The notes: generated by a model not told the origin, from the sequence alone. A stretch of 30,310 nt of DNA from Anaerolineales bacterium (GCA_020060485.1 JAGVAB010000083.1:1-30310), one strand, 5' to 3'. Shown: positions 1 through 8,904, numbered from the stretch's first letter. A program made the numbers and translations.

Positions 1-211
1 GAATTGGGATTCGTCACGCAAGCAGCGGGGAGGGGAGTTCGAGGGGTGGGGTGCAGAAAACCTGGTGATGCACAGACCGTCTTTCGTCCGGCCTCGTGCC
101 ATCAATAAAAGAACAAATGGAAAATCAACTTTGAGAAAGCCATGGCTTCGGTGCTGGTGAGATGGACTGAAGTGGGCTAAAATTAGTGTTGGATTGAAAA
201 GGAGTGGAAAC
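1..211. other. Non-coding left edge and leader of the repair operon
   Basis: No convincing gene is seen here. The first 60 bases are G-rich on the plus strand. A 12-bp perfect palindrome, AAGCCATGGCTT, lies at 137-148, and a possible -10 (TAAAAT, 178-183) precedes the first gene. The stretch could be the end of an upstream intergenic region cut by the window edge. Confidence 0.5.
155..183 (+). promoter_or_regulatory. Possible promoter of the repair operon
   Basis: TAAAAT at 178-183 matches a sigma-70 -10 box in four or five positions. The hexamer 17 bp upstream, TGGTGA (155-160), is a poor -35. Transcription would begin near 190, about 20 nt before the proposed TTG start. The 137-148 palindrome just upstream could be an operator. 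This is a weak call. Confidence 0.3.
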
Positions 212-2326
212 TTGAATAATCCTGCACAACTAACCCCGCAACAGCTTCAGATCAGCCAGGCCCCTTTGCGGGACGCTATTTTTCTGGAAGGCCCTGCTGG
301 CGCCGGGAAAACCGTCACTGGTGTGGCGCGCCTCATGACCCTGCTTTCGACGGGCATTGATGGCCGCCAGATTCTGGTGTTGGCACCTCAACGTACGCTG
401 GCCTTCCCATACTATCAGGCACTCGAACAGCCGCAGCTTTCAGCTGTTGGTTTACCAACCGTTGCCACCCTGGGCGGCCTTGCCCGCCGTTCAATTGAGC
501 TTTTCTGGCCGATGATCGCTCAACAGGCCGGTTTTCAAGACCCACATGGTCAGCCCGTTTTTCTCACCCTGGAAACCGCACAATACTACATGGCTCACCT
601 GGTCAGCCCTCTGCTGGAGAAGGGATATTTTGATTCAGTAACCATTGACCGCAACCGGCTCTTCAGCCAGATCATCGACAACCTCAACAAGGCCGCCTCC
701 ATTGGCATTCCCCACACCGAAATTGGCGAGCGACTGAAGATTGCCTGGGTAGGCGAACCAGCCCAATTGCGCGTCTATGAGGAAGCCCAGGAATGCGCCA
801 ATACCTTTCGCCAATTTTGCCTGCAAAGGAACTTGCTGGATTTTTCCCTCCAATTGGAGATTTTTCACTCCGTCCTCTTTCCATCCGAAGCATACCGCCA
901 GTACTTTCGTCAATCCTTTCGCCATCTTATTTTCGACAATGTTGAAGAGGACACGCCCGTCGCGCACGAGATCGTGCTGGAATTGTTGCCCGACCTGGAC
1001 TCTGCCCTTTTGATCTATGATTCAGATGGCGGCTACCGTTCCTTCCTGGGAGCTGACCCGATCAGCGGGTATGCTCTTAAAGAAAATTGCCCGGTTCAAG
1101 CAGCCTTCACCCAATCCCTGGTCACCTCACCTGCCCTCGAAAACCTGCGCCAGAATTTTTCGGCCTGCCTCCATCGCCAGGAATCTGAACCTTCCACCCA
1201 AATCCATGACATCCTTCAATTCCACTACAAATCCTATCAACCGCAGATGGTGCAGGATATTGCTGAAAAAATCGCATTTCTGGTAAAACAGGAAGGCATT
1301 GCCCCTGGCGAAATTGCCATCCTGTCTCCCTTTCTATCGGATGCTCTGCGATTTTCCATCGCCACCAGTCTGGCAGAATTGGGCATTTCCAGCCGTTCGC
1401 ACCGCCCATCGCGCAGTCTTCAGGAAGAGCCTGCCACCCAGTGCCTGCTCACCCTGGCCAAGCTGGCGCATCCCCACTGGCTAATCCACCCCAGACGCCA
1501 CGAAGTGCGCTCCATGCTCGTCCAGGTCATTGAGGGCATTGACCTGGTGCGCGCCGACCTGCTCTCCCGCATTATCTTCAGTGAAACCCGCCCGGAAAAC
1601 GGCCTGGCTCCCTTTGAACAGATTCAGCCAGACATGCAGGAACGCATCAGTTATTCCTTCGGCGAACAGTATGAAGTGCTGCGCAATTGGCTCCTGGAGT
1701 ATCAACACAACGAACAAGAACTGGATATCTTTCTGTCACGCACATTTGGTGAAGTTCTTTCCCAGTCCGGCTTTGGTTTTCACCAGGACTTTGACCGGGC
1801 CGGCATTGCTGCCCGACTGATCGAATCCGTGCAAAAATTCCGACGAGTGACCAGCCAGGATGTCTCCCGGCAGCCTGGCCAAACTGGCAAGGAATACATT
1901 CACATGGTAGAAAGCGGCATCATGGCTGCTCAATATCTAAGCGATTGGCGTGATGAAAACAAGGACGCCGTCCTGCTGGCCCCAGCCTACACATTCCTGA
2001 TGGCCAACCGTCCGGTGCTGGTCCAGTTCTGGCTGGAAATTGGCAGCCTCGGCTGGTGGGAGCGCCTCTACCAACCCCTCACCCATCCCTATGTCCTCAG
2101 CCGTCATTGGGATGGCCGGTCAGCCTGGACAGACGCAGAGGAACGCCAGAACAACCGCGACTCACTCGCCAGACTGGTCAACGGATTGATCCGCCGATGC
2201 CGGGGCAGCATTTACCTCTACACTACCGGCATGGATGACCAGGGCCGTGAACAACGCGGTGAGCTGTTGCGCGCCGTGCAAATCCTCATGCGCCGTCTGT
2301 ACAACGTGGAGAATCAAAATGTTTAA
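212..2326 (+). CDS. UvrD/AddB-like P-loop protein, degenerate Walker B (putative AddB-like subunit)
   Basis: Superfamily-1-like protein of 704 aa. I start it at TTG 212 because AAAAGGAG (197-204) sits 7 nt upstream; a TTG at 194 has no such site. The P-loop GPAGAGKT is at about residues 27-34. The Walker B region reads FDNVEED (about 241-247), where helicases have DExQD, so the catalytic Glu is replaced by Asn (N243). The C-terminal part keeps only the general shape of motifs V and VI, including RCRGSIYLYTTG near the end. The next gene overlaps by 8 nt and encodes an intact UvrD-type helicase, followed by an Fe-S RecB-type nuclease. By analogy with AddAB, I infer that this is the partner subunit that contacts DNA or recognises a recombination hotspot, rather than a motor. 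An ordinary but divergent helicase is possible. Confidence 0.75.
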   Translation: MNNPAQLTPQQLQISQAPLRDAIFLEGPAGAGKTVTGVARLMTLLSTGIDGRQILVLAPQRTLAFPYYQALEQPQLSAVGLPTVATLGGLARRSIELFWPMIAQQAGFQDPHGQPVFLTLETAQYYMAHLVSPLLEKGYFDSVTIDRNRLFSQIIDNLNKAASIGIPHTEIGERLKIAWVGEPAQLRVYEEAQECANTFRQFCLQRNLLDFSLQLEIFHSVLFPSEAYRQYFRQSFRHLIFDNVEEDTPVAHEIVLELLPDLDSALLIYDSDGGYRSFLGADPISGYALKENCPVQAAFTQSLVTSPALENLRQNFSACLHRQESEPSTQIHDILQFHYKSYQPQMVQDIAEKIAFLVKQEGIAPGEIAILSPFLSDALRFSIATSLAELGISSRSHRPSRSLQEEPATQCLLTLAKLAHPHWLIHPRRHEVRSMLVQVIEGIDLVRADLLSRIIFSETRPENGLAPFEQIQPDMQERISYSFGEQYEVLRNWLLEYQHNEQELDIFLSRTFGEVLSQSGFGFHQDFDRAGIAARLIESVQKFRRVTSQDVSRQPGQTGKEYIHMVESGIMAAQYLSDWRDENKDAVLLAPAYTFLMANRPVLVQFWLEIGSLGWWERLYQPLTHPYVLSRHWDGRSAWTDAEERQNNRDSLARLVNGLIRRCRGSIYLYTTGMDDQGREQRGELLRAVQILMRRLYNVENQNV

Positions 2327-4565
2327 AGCCCGTCCCGGACAAGATGAAGTGATCCGTTTCCGGCAAGGCCGGATGGGCGTCGCTGCCGTTCCCGGCAGCG
2401 GTAAAACCCAGACCCTGTCTTACCTTGCCTCGCGCCTGATCCTGGAGGAATGCATTGCAGAGGATCAGGAGATCCTTGTCGTCACTCTGGTCAACTCGGC
2501 GGTTAACAATTTCGCCGCCCGCATCGAAGGCTTCATTCAGCAATACAGCCTGATCCCTGGAACGGGTTACCGCATCCGCACCCTGCACGGTCTGGCGCAT
2601 GACATCGTGCGCGAGCGCCCCGATCTGGCCGGGCTGGACACCAATTTCCAAATCGTCGACGAGCGCGAAGCCCAAAGTATTCTGGACAACGCAGCCTCAT
2701 CATGGCTGAAAAGCAACCCGGATTTCATGGAACTGTACACCCTTCCCGACCTGGAACTTGCCAGCAATTACCGCTTGCAGCGCGATTGGTCACAGCTCAT
2801 CACCCAGGCTGCCGGCAGCTTCATCCGTCTGGCCAAGGACATGCAGACCACTCCTCAAGATATCCTGGACTCCATGCAATCCATGCAGGTCGAGCATCCT
2901 CTGTTGCGCATGGGTGCAGATATCTATCAAACTTACCAGCAAGGACTGCGCTATCGCAGCGCGGTCGACTTTGATGACCTGATCCGTCTGGCGCTGCGTT
3001 GCTTGCAAAACGACCCCTCCTATTTACAAAACCTTAAATACCGCTGGCCCTATATCCTTGAGGATGAAGCCCAGGACAGTTCCCGCCTTCAGGAACAAAT
3101 CCTCAATCTGCTGACCGGTGAAGAGGGTAATTGGGTGCGGGTGGGCGACCCCAACCAGGCCATCTTCGAGACCTTCACCACTGCCAGTCCCTTCTTCCTG
3201 CAAAACTTCCTGCGCCAGCCGGATGTGCAGGAATGCAAACTGCCCTATTCCGGGCGCTCTACGCAAAGCATCATTACCCTCGCCAACCAGTTGGTGGACT
3301 GGACCCGGCAAGAACACCCCAACCTATCCCTGCGTGACTCATTGATGGAAAACTATATCCGCCCCACACTCAAGGATGACCCGCAGCCCAACCCCAAAGA
3401 CCGGCCGGACGCCATCCACATGGCGGTCAACAAACGCACCACCCCGGATAAAGAGATCGAGATGGTGGTCAAATCACTCAAGAAATGGCTGCCTGCCCAC
3501 CAGGATGCCACGGTGGCGGTGCTGGTGCCGCGCAACGAACGCGGAGCCAAGATGGTTGAAGCGCTCAAACAAAACGGGGTTGAGGTTGTGGAATTGCTGC
3601 GCAGTTCGGTTTCGACCCGCCAAACGGCCGCCATCCTGGCATCGGTTTTGAACCACCTGGCAGACCCCTCCTCACCAGCCAGACTGACGCAAATGTATCG
3701 TCTTATCATTGCGTCCGATGACCACATCGAACGCAGCAAGGACCTTGTCCAGAAAGTTACAGCCCTGTTGCGCAGTTGCTCCAGGCTGGAAGAATATCTC
3801 TGGCCATACCCAGGCCGAGATTGGCTGGCCAGTTTGCATGCCAGCGACATTCCTGAAGATACACTTTCGGAGCTGGCCTGGCTGCGCAGCCTGGCTGTCC
3901 GCTGGCAGGCTGCTTCCCTGTTGCCAATTGACCAGTTGATCTTGACCATCTCCCAGGACATTTTCGCTCATCCCATTGACCTGGCAGTGGCACACAAGCT
4001 GGCGGCCTTCCTTGAACTCTTCGCTCGCAATCATCCTGATCGTTACCTGCCGGAATTCATTTTCGAGTTGGAAACCATCGTGCGTAATGACCGGAAATTT
4101 TCGGGGTTTGACGATGAAGATACCGGCTTTGACCCGGACAAACACCGCGGTAAAGTAGTCGTTGCCACCATCCACAAGGCCAAAGGGCTGGAATGGGATC
4201 GGGTTTACCTGCTCTCGGTTAACAATTACGACTTTCCTTCCAATGATAGCTATGACTCCTTCATCGGCGAAAAGTGGTTTGTCCAGGACAAGCTGAATCT
4301 TGAGGCAGAAACCCTGTATCGGCTGAAAGCCTTGATGACTCATGACCTGCCCGGTGTTTACATGGAACCAGGCGTGGCCACAATGGAAGCTCGCCTGGAA
4401 TATGCCGCTGAACGGTTGCGCCTGATTTATGTCGGCATCACTCGTGCCAAACAAGAGTTGAGCATCACCACCAATAACGGTAGAAACAACAACGCCCTGC
4501 CAGCTTTGCCTCTGGTCGCCTTGCATTCCTTCTGGGAGGATTATTACCATGCCCCTTCCGCCTGA
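2319..4565 (+). CDS. UvrD/Rep-family ATP-dependent DNA helicase (AddA/PcrA-like motor)
   Basis: SF1A helicase of 748 aa, predicted to translocate 3'-5' on single-stranded DNA. The start is ATG 2319, with GGAGA (2308-2312) just upstream and an 8-nt overlap with the previous gene, which suggests translational coupling. The helicase motifs are complete: P-loop VPGSGKT (about residues 24-30), Walker B DEAQD (about 249-253), motif III GDPNQ (about 276-280), motif V TIHKAKGLEWD (about 617) and motif VI YVGITRAKQEL (about 704). Unlike AddA or RecB, it ends after the helicase core and has no fused nuclease; the nuclease is the next gene. Within the cluster it is the probable engine of a DNA end-resection complex. 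It could also act as a stand-alone UvrD paralogue. Confidence 0.9.
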   Translation: MFKARPGQDEVIRFRQGRMGVAAVPGSGKTQTLSYLASRLILEECIAEDQEILVVTLVNSAVNNFAARIEGFIQQYSLIPGTGYRIRTLHGLAHDIVRERPDLAGLDTNFQIVDEREAQSILDNAASSWLKSNPDFMELYTLPDLELASNYRLQRDWSQLITQAAGSFIRLAKDMQTTPQDILDSMQSMQVEHPLLRMGADIYQTYQQGLRYRSAVDFDDLIRLALRCLQNDPSYLQNLKYRWPYILEDEAQDSSRLQEQILNLLTGEEGNWVRVGDPNQAIFETFTTASPFFLQNFLRQPDVQECKLPYSGRSTQSIITLANQLVDWTRQEHPNLSLRDSLMENYIRPTLKDDPQPNPKDRPDAIHMAVNKRTTPDKEIEMVVKSLKKWLPAHQDATVAVLVPRNERGAKMVEALKQNGVEVVELLRSSVSTRQTAAILASVLNHLADPSSPARLTQMYRLIIASDDHIERSKDLVQKVTALLRSCSRLEEYLWPYPGRDWLASLHASDIPEDTLSELAWLRSLAVRWQAASLLPIDQLILTISQDIFAHPIDLAVAHKLAAFLELFARNHPDRYLPEFIFELETIVRNDRKFSGFDDEDTGFDPDKHRGKVVVATIHKAKGLEWDRVYLLSVNNYDFPSNDSYDSFIGEKWFVQDKLNLEAETLYRLKALMTHDLPGVYMEPGVATMEARLEYAAERLRLIYVGITRAKQELSITTNNGRNNNALPALPLVALHSFWEDYYHAPSA

Positions 4566-5379
4566 TTTCCAGTTTAGCCAGAGCAGCCTGCAAGATTATC
4601 AGGACTGCGCCCGCCGCTTCGAACTGCGCTATATCTTGCGTCAGAAATGGCCTGCTCTGCAAAGCGAGCCGGTGTTGGACTATGAACACCATGTCGAACT
4701 TGGTACCCGCTTCCACCGCCTGGTGCACCAGAAACTGTTGGGCATTCCCGATGATTTGTTGGAAGCCGGGATTGACGACCCCGACCTGTTGCGTTGGTGG
4801 CAGGTATTCAAAAATGACGACCCGCTAAAGGACCTGCCTGCGCTTCGCCTGCCCGAATACCGGCTGGCGGCGGCTTTTGCCGGACAACGGCTTGTCGCCC
4901 AATACGATCTATTGAGCATCGAACCCGGCCATAGAGCCATCATCCTGGATTGGAAAACATCCACCCGCCGCACACCTTCCACTACCCTGACTCACAGGCT
5001 GCAAACCCGTCTGTACCCCTTCCTGCTCACGCTGGCCGGTACCAGGCTCAACAATGGCCTGCCTCTCAAGCCGGAACAGATCGAGCTGCGTTATTGGTTC
5101 CCCTGCGCCCCGGACAAGCCAGAGATCGTTGGCTACACGCAAGATAAATATCAGCAAGACCATGATTTCCTGATTGATATCATCCAGCAGATTACCCAAA
5201 CCCCGGACGGCCTCTTCTTGCTCACCCCGCTGGAAGATCACTGCAAATTCTGCGAATACCGTTCCTTGTGCGACCGCGGCCGATCTGCCGGTGACTGGCA
5301 AGAAAATCAGGATGCGGAAACCCCGTCCCAGATCGGACCCACCCTCGACATGCAAGAGATCGGAGAAATCATCTTTTGA
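4549..5379 (+). CDS. PD-(D/E)XK nuclease with Fe-S cluster signature (RecB/AddB/Cas4-type)
   Basis: Single-domain nuclease of 276 aa. Start ATG 4549 has GGGAGGA at 4534-4540, and the gene overlaps the helicase by 17 nt. The RecB-family active site is complete: His56 in GTRFHRLVHQ, Asp120 in AQYDLL, D134-W-K136 in ILDWKTS, and Q152xxxY156. Four cysteines are arranged as in AddB and Cas4 (C20, then C232-x2-C235-x5-C241) and should bind a 4Fe-4S cluster that staples the N- and C-termini. AddB normally carries this domain at its C-terminus; here it is a separate polypeptide. No cas genes are nearby, so I favour a recombination-repair role over a Cas4 role. The stop overlaps the recJ start. Confidence 0.9.
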   Translation: MPLPPDFQFSQSSLQDYQDCARRFELRYILRQKWPALQSEPVLDYEHHVELGTRFHRLVHQKLLGIPDDLLEAGIDDPDLLRWWQVFKNDDPLKDLPALRLPEYRLAAAFAGQRLVAQYDLLSIEPGHRAIILDWKTSTRRTPSTTLTHRLQTRLYPFLLTLAGTRLNNGLPLKPEQIELRYWFPCAPDKPEIVGYTQDKYQQDHDFLIDIIQQITQTPDGLFLLTPLEDHCKFCEYRSLCDRGRSAGDWQENQDAETPSQIGPTLDMQEIGEIIF

Positions 5380-7691
5380 AGCCGCCTGAACGCGTCTGGG
5401 AATTTCTCGAACCTGTTCAGCTGCCCGCTGGCTTTGCCGACCAGGTCGGTGGTCACCCGATCGTGGCAGAAACCCTTGTCCGCCGCGGCATTCACTCCCT
5501 GCCAGCCGCCGAAGCCTTCCTCCACCCGGAGCATTACGTTCCTGCCGACCCCGCTGACCTGCCCGACCTCCCCCTGGCAGTGGAACGTATCAAACTCGCC
5601 CTGCAGCGCGGCGAAAAGATCGGCGTATGGGGCGACTTTGATGTGGATGGGCAGACTTCCACAACCCTGCTGGTAGGTGCCCTGCGTCAACTGGGTGGCG
5701 ATGTCCTTTTTCATATCCCGGTGCGCGCAAACGAATCGCACGGCATCACCATCCCACACCTGCAATCCTTTCTGGATCAAGGCGTACAGCTCCTCCTGAC
5801 CTGCGACACAGGCATCACAGCCCATGAAGCGGTGCACTATGCCAATGAGCGCAATATACCCGTCATCATCACCGACCATCACCAGCTCCCGCCAGAGCTT
5901 CCCCCAGCCCTGGCAGCAATCAATCCCCAGCGCCTGCCCGCCAGTCACCCCCTGCACCCGTTGTGCGGTGTGGGGTGTGCTTTCCAGTTCGTGCGGACTT
6001 TGTATGACCAGCTTGTTGCCAATCCCTGGGAACAGCTTGAATCGTTTCTGGATCTGGTGGCATTGGGAACCGTGGCCGACGTGGCCGAGCTGGCCGGAGA
6101 CAATCGCTGGCTGGTGCAGCGCGGTCTATCCAGGTTGCGCACCAATCCCCGGCCCAGCGTCCGCGCCATCCTGAAACTGGCCGAAGTCGAGCCTGCATTG
6201 CTGACCGAAGACCACATCGGCTTCCAACTCGCCCCCCGCTTAAATGCCATTGGCCGCCTGGGTGATGCCAACCCAATCGTGGACTTCTTCCTTTCTGAAG
6301 ATGAACAATTCATTCAGGTCATTGCCACCCGTCTTGAGGGTTTGAACAGCGAGCGCGGTTTTAAAACCCGCCAGATATTTGAGGCTGCCCAAAACCAGAT
6401 CAAACAAGACAAACACCTGCTCGACTATCCCGTGCTTGTTCTGAGCCACCCGGAATGGAGCGGTGGTGTGATCGGCATCGTTGCCAGCCGGTTGGTTGAA
6501 CTTTACCAACGGCCCGCCATTCTTCTGACCACTCCGCCCGGCGAACCGGCGCGCGGTTCTGCCCGATCCATTGAAGGGATTGACATCACACGGGCCATCA
6601 CCGCCTGCAAGGAGTTGCTGCTTGGCTTTGGCGGTCACCCAATGGCTGCCGGCATGTCATTGCCAACCGACCGCATTCCAGAATTTCGCCGTTTATTAAA
6701 CAATGCTGTCCAGGCGCAAATGACAGAGCAACCTCCTGTCAAGACCATTCCCATTGATGGCACTTTGGAACTGGAAGAATTAAGTATTGATCTTGCCCGT
6801 GACATCAATCGTCTGGCCCCTTTTGGACCGGGAAACCCGGCGCTTAATTTCATCACTCGCGGCCTGGTGTTAAAGAGCCACAGCCAGATCGGCAAAAACA
6901 AAGAACACCGTCAGTTGATCGTAGAAAACTCCCGCGGCCTGTCTCAGAAGGTACTGTGGTGGCAAAGTGCTGGTTTTCCCCTGCCTGAAAGCCCCTTTGA
7001 TCTGGTCTTTAACCTGCACCCATCCAATTTCCGCGGTCAGGATGATATTCAATTGACCTGGCTTGTACACCAGAAACAACCCCAAACGGTGGAACTGCCC
7101 TCCCGTTTTGACGCCGAGATCATCGATCACCGCCTGCATCCCACTCCGTTGCAAGCTCTGACCCAGATTCGCACCAGCGAACCAGACCTGTGTATCTGGA
7201 GTGAAAACATAGACGCTGGACTCATCCCGACAGTGACCCGCCTGGAACTTGCCCCAGCCGCCGCCCTGGTCATCTGGAGCGCACCACCAGGCCGGACAGA
7301 ACTGCTGGCCGCTTGCCAGAAGGTCAAACCCCGCAAAATCTATCTCTTTGATCAACTTCCCCGCGACAATCTTCTGTCCCTGGTCAAGGAAGCCATCCAA
7401 TCCGCATTGGAAGAACAGGAAGGCTGGGTTTCAATCGACCATCTGGCAGCAAATAGTGCCCAAACCAGGGAAGTGATCCAGGCACTGATCGATCTCTTTC
7501 TGGCCAATGGACAGTTAACCCTGCTGGCGCAGCGTGAAGATCAACTCCACATTCAAAGAGGCGGTTCTCCAACCGAACCGGATGTCATCGAACGCCTCAA
7601 AAGCACACTGCATATGCTGTTTACAGAAACTCAGGCTTACCGGCGTTATTATGCAAACACACCGCCCGAAACGCTTTTCAGCGGTTTTTAA
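5376..7691 (+). CDS. recJ: Single-stranded-DNA-specific 5'-3' exonuclease RecJ
   Basis: DHH/DHHA1 phosphoesterase of 771 aa that degrades ssDNA 5'-3' in recombination, mismatch and base-excision repair. The start is TTG 5376, embedded in TTGA with the upstream stop (4-nt overlap); GGAGA at 5362-5366 supports it. Visible motifs are D87-F-D89-V-D91-G, DTG around Asp144, the DHH triad at 167-169, LVALGTVADV, and in DHHA1 the GGHPMAAG loop. An OB-fold follows. The C-terminal region of roughly 180-200 residues resembles the extra domain of long (Bacillus-type) RecJ proteins more than the short E. coli form. The operon position suggests that it works with the helicase/nuclease genes upstream. Confidence 0.95.
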   Translation: MKPPERVWEFLEPVQLPAGFADQVGGHPIVAETLVRRGIHSLPAAEAFLHPEHYVPADPADLPDLPLAVERIKLALQRGEKIGVWGDFDVDGQTSTTLLVGALRQLGGDVLFHIPVRANESHGITIPHLQSFLDQGVQLLLTCDTGITAHEAVHYANERNIPVIITDHHQLPPELPPALAAINPQRLPASHPLHPLCGVGCAFQFVRTLYDQLVANPWEQLESFLDLVALGTVADVAELAGDNRWLVQRGLSRLRTNPRPSVRAILKLAEVEPALLTEDHIGFQLAPRLNAIGRLGDANPIVDFFLSEDEQFIQVIATRLEGLNSERGFKTRQIFEAAQNQIKQDKHLLDYPVLVLSHPEWSGGVIGIVASRLVELYQRPAILLTTPPGEPARGSARSIEGIDITRAITACKELLLGFGGHPMAAGMSLPTDRIPEFRRLLNNAVQAQMTEQPPVKTIPIDGTLELEELSIDLARDINRLAPFGPGNPALNFITRGLVLKSHSQIGKNKEHRQLIVENSRGLSQKVLWWQSAGFPLPESPFDLVFNLHPSNFRGQDDIQLTWLVHQKQPQTVELPSRFDAEIIDHRLHPTPLQALTQIRTSEPDLCIWSENIDAGLIPTVTRLELAPAAALVIWSAPPGRTELLAACQKVKPRKIYLFDQLPRDNLLSLVKEAIQSALEEQEGWVSIDHLAANSAQTREVIQALIDLFLANGQLTLLAQREDQLHIQRGGSPTEPDVIERLKSTLHMLFTETQAYRRYYANTPPETLFSGF

Positions 7692-7849
7692 ACATCAGCA
7701 AAGTTTCCGAAATTCTCTCCTTCCCTTTTCATCCGCTTTGTGTTAAACTTACGCAGTTGTCAGCAACAATTTACAATTGTTGCCTTTCCGCTTGCAGTGT
7801 CATCTACGGTGGTATCTGCGGGCAATCCCAGGGAAAGGAGGAATTCTCA
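7692..7849 (+). promoter_or_regulatory. rpsF promoter and structured 5' leader
   Basis: An extended -10 (TG at 7741-7742, TAAACT at 7744-7749) is followed by a perfect 9-bp hairpin (7763-7771 with 7775-7783, 3-nt loop). A second, weaker stem pairs GCAG 7794-7797 with CTGC 7816-7819; a CC/GG extension leaves bases looped out on the 5' side. A strong Shine-Dalgarno, AAAGGAGG, lies at 7834-7841. Many bacteria have an S6:S18-binding RNA element in the rpsF leader, used for autoregulation. The second stem is a candidate, but I cannot confirm the consensus. Confidence 0.4.
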
Positions 7850-8134
7850 ATGCACAAGTACGAAGTTGTCATTATTCTGCACCCTGATCTTGAAGAATCA
7901 GCTATTACTGAATTGATCGAAAAGATGCAGGGCTGGATCACCGGTGCCGGTGGCACAGTGGAAAAAGTAGACCGCTGGGGCAAACGCCGGCTGGCCTACC
8001 AGATCCGCAAACAGCGCGATGGTTATTATGTCATGATCAATGCGCTCATCCCGGCCGAATTCAACACCGAGCTTGAACGCAATCTGCAGATCCAGGAATC
8101 TGTAATGCGTTTCATGATCATTCAAGCCCAATAA
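7850..8134 (+). CDS. rpsF: 30S ribosomal protein S6
   Basis: Complete S6 of 94 aa, starting MHKYEVVIIL and carrying the family core around KVDRWGKRRLAYQI. S6 forms a heterodimer with S18 on the platform of the small subunit. ATG 7850 is chosen because AAAGGAGG lies 8 nt upstream; a longer upstream reading in the same frame would run through the structured leader. The order rpsF-ssb-rpsR is the classical bacterial one. rplI, which often follows rpsR, is instead found about 16 kb away. Confidence 0.96.
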   Translation: MHKYEVVIILHPDLEESAITELIEKMQGWITGAGGTVEKVDRWGKRRLAYQIRKQRDGYYVMINALIPAEFNTELERNLQIQESVMRFMIIQAQ

Positions 8135-8190
8135 TCACAATGGGATGATGAGTTTTAACCGGATTTGTGTCTTACAAACAAGGAGTCAGC

Positions 8191-8589
8191 ATGAGCCGCG
8201 GTCTCAACAAAGCAATGATCATTGGCCATCTAGGTCGCGATCCTGAAATGCGCTATACCCCTTCAGGAAGACCCGTGACCACCTTTTCTGTAGCCTGTAA
8301 TCGTTCCTGGAGCACCACAGATGGTGAGCGTCACACGGAAACAGAATGGTTTAACATTGTTGCCTGGGGTAATCTTGCTGAAGTCTGCAAGGAACAACTG
8401 ACCAAAGGTCAGCAAGTATACATTGAAGGACGCCTGCAAACCCGCCGTTGGGAAGACTCAAAAGGCTGCGAACATACCAGCATCGAAATCGTAGCCAATG
8501 AACTGCTGATGCTTGGCGGCCGCCATGACACAGATCAACCGGATCTAAATGGATCGATTGCGGAAGTTGATGAGAACTTCCCATTCTAG
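8191..8589 (+). CDS. ssb: Single-stranded DNA-binding protein SSB
   Basis: SSB of 132 aa. The N-terminal OB-fold contains IIGHLGRDPEMRYTPSG and TEWFNIVAWGNLAE. A short linker leads to an acidic C-terminal tip ending DENFPF, the docking peptide for RecJ, RecQ-type helicases and other repair partners. ATG 8191 follows AGGAG (8181-8185). It sits between rpsF and rpsR as in many bacteria, and the nearby recJ product is a known SSB partner in other species. Confidence 0.96.
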   Translation: MSRGLNKAMIIGHLGRDPEMRYTPSGRPVTTFSVACNRSWSTTDGERHTETEWFNIVAWGNLAEVCKEQLTKGQQVYIEGRLQTRRWEDSKGCEHTSIEIVANELLMLGGRHDTDQPDLNGSIAEVDENFPF

Positions 8590-8602
8590 TGGAGATTAAA
8601 AA

Positions 8603-8890
8603 ATGACAGATAATGAGCAATCACGACGCCCCATGACCCGCCGCCCGCGGCGGTTTGTGGCTCGTCCAAAAATTTGCCAGTTCTGTGTGGAAAAAGGCAC
8701 AGTTATCGATTATAAAAATGTCGAGCTTTTGCGCCGCTTCATCACCGAACAGGGCAAGATTCGTCCGCGCCGGCAGACCGGAACCTGTGCCAAACACCAG
8801 CGGCAACTGGCACAAGAGATCAAGCGCGCCCGGCACATCGCCTTGCTTCCGTTCACAGCCGAACCCTGGGACGACGCTATCCGCAGATAG
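8603..8890 (+). CDS. rpsR: 30S ribosomal protein S18 (cysteine-containing form)
   Basis: S18 of 95 aa with the family core [17 protein letters not shown] and [14 protein letters not shown]. It has a CxxC pair (KICQFC) and a later Cys-x2-His, the pattern of the zinc-binding version of this protein. A basic N-terminal tail ([11 protein letters not shown]) precedes it. GGAG lies 8 nt before the ATG. Only 13 nt separate it from ssb, so the three genes are surely one transcript. Confidence 0.96.
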   Translation: MTDNEQSRRPMTRRPRRFVARPKICQFCVEKGTVIDYKNVELLRRFITEQGKIRPRRQTGTCAKHQRQLAQEIKRARHIALLPFTAEPWDDAIRR

Positions 8891-8904
8891 CCGCAAGGAA
8901 TTGA

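Noticed and set aside
1..100. End of a structured RNA (tmRNA, RNase P RNA or SRP RNA) at the left edge
   Set aside because: I compared both strands with the conserved segments of these RNAs that I know and found no match.
3353..4550. Long antisense open frames opposite the helicase gene
   Set aside because: They lie fully inside a gene with complete helicase motifs, lack recognisable domains and have no ribosome-binding site.
4549..5379. Nuclease as a CRISPR Cas4
   Set aside because: No repeats, cas1, cas2 or other cas genes are present; overlap with a helicase favours recombination repair.
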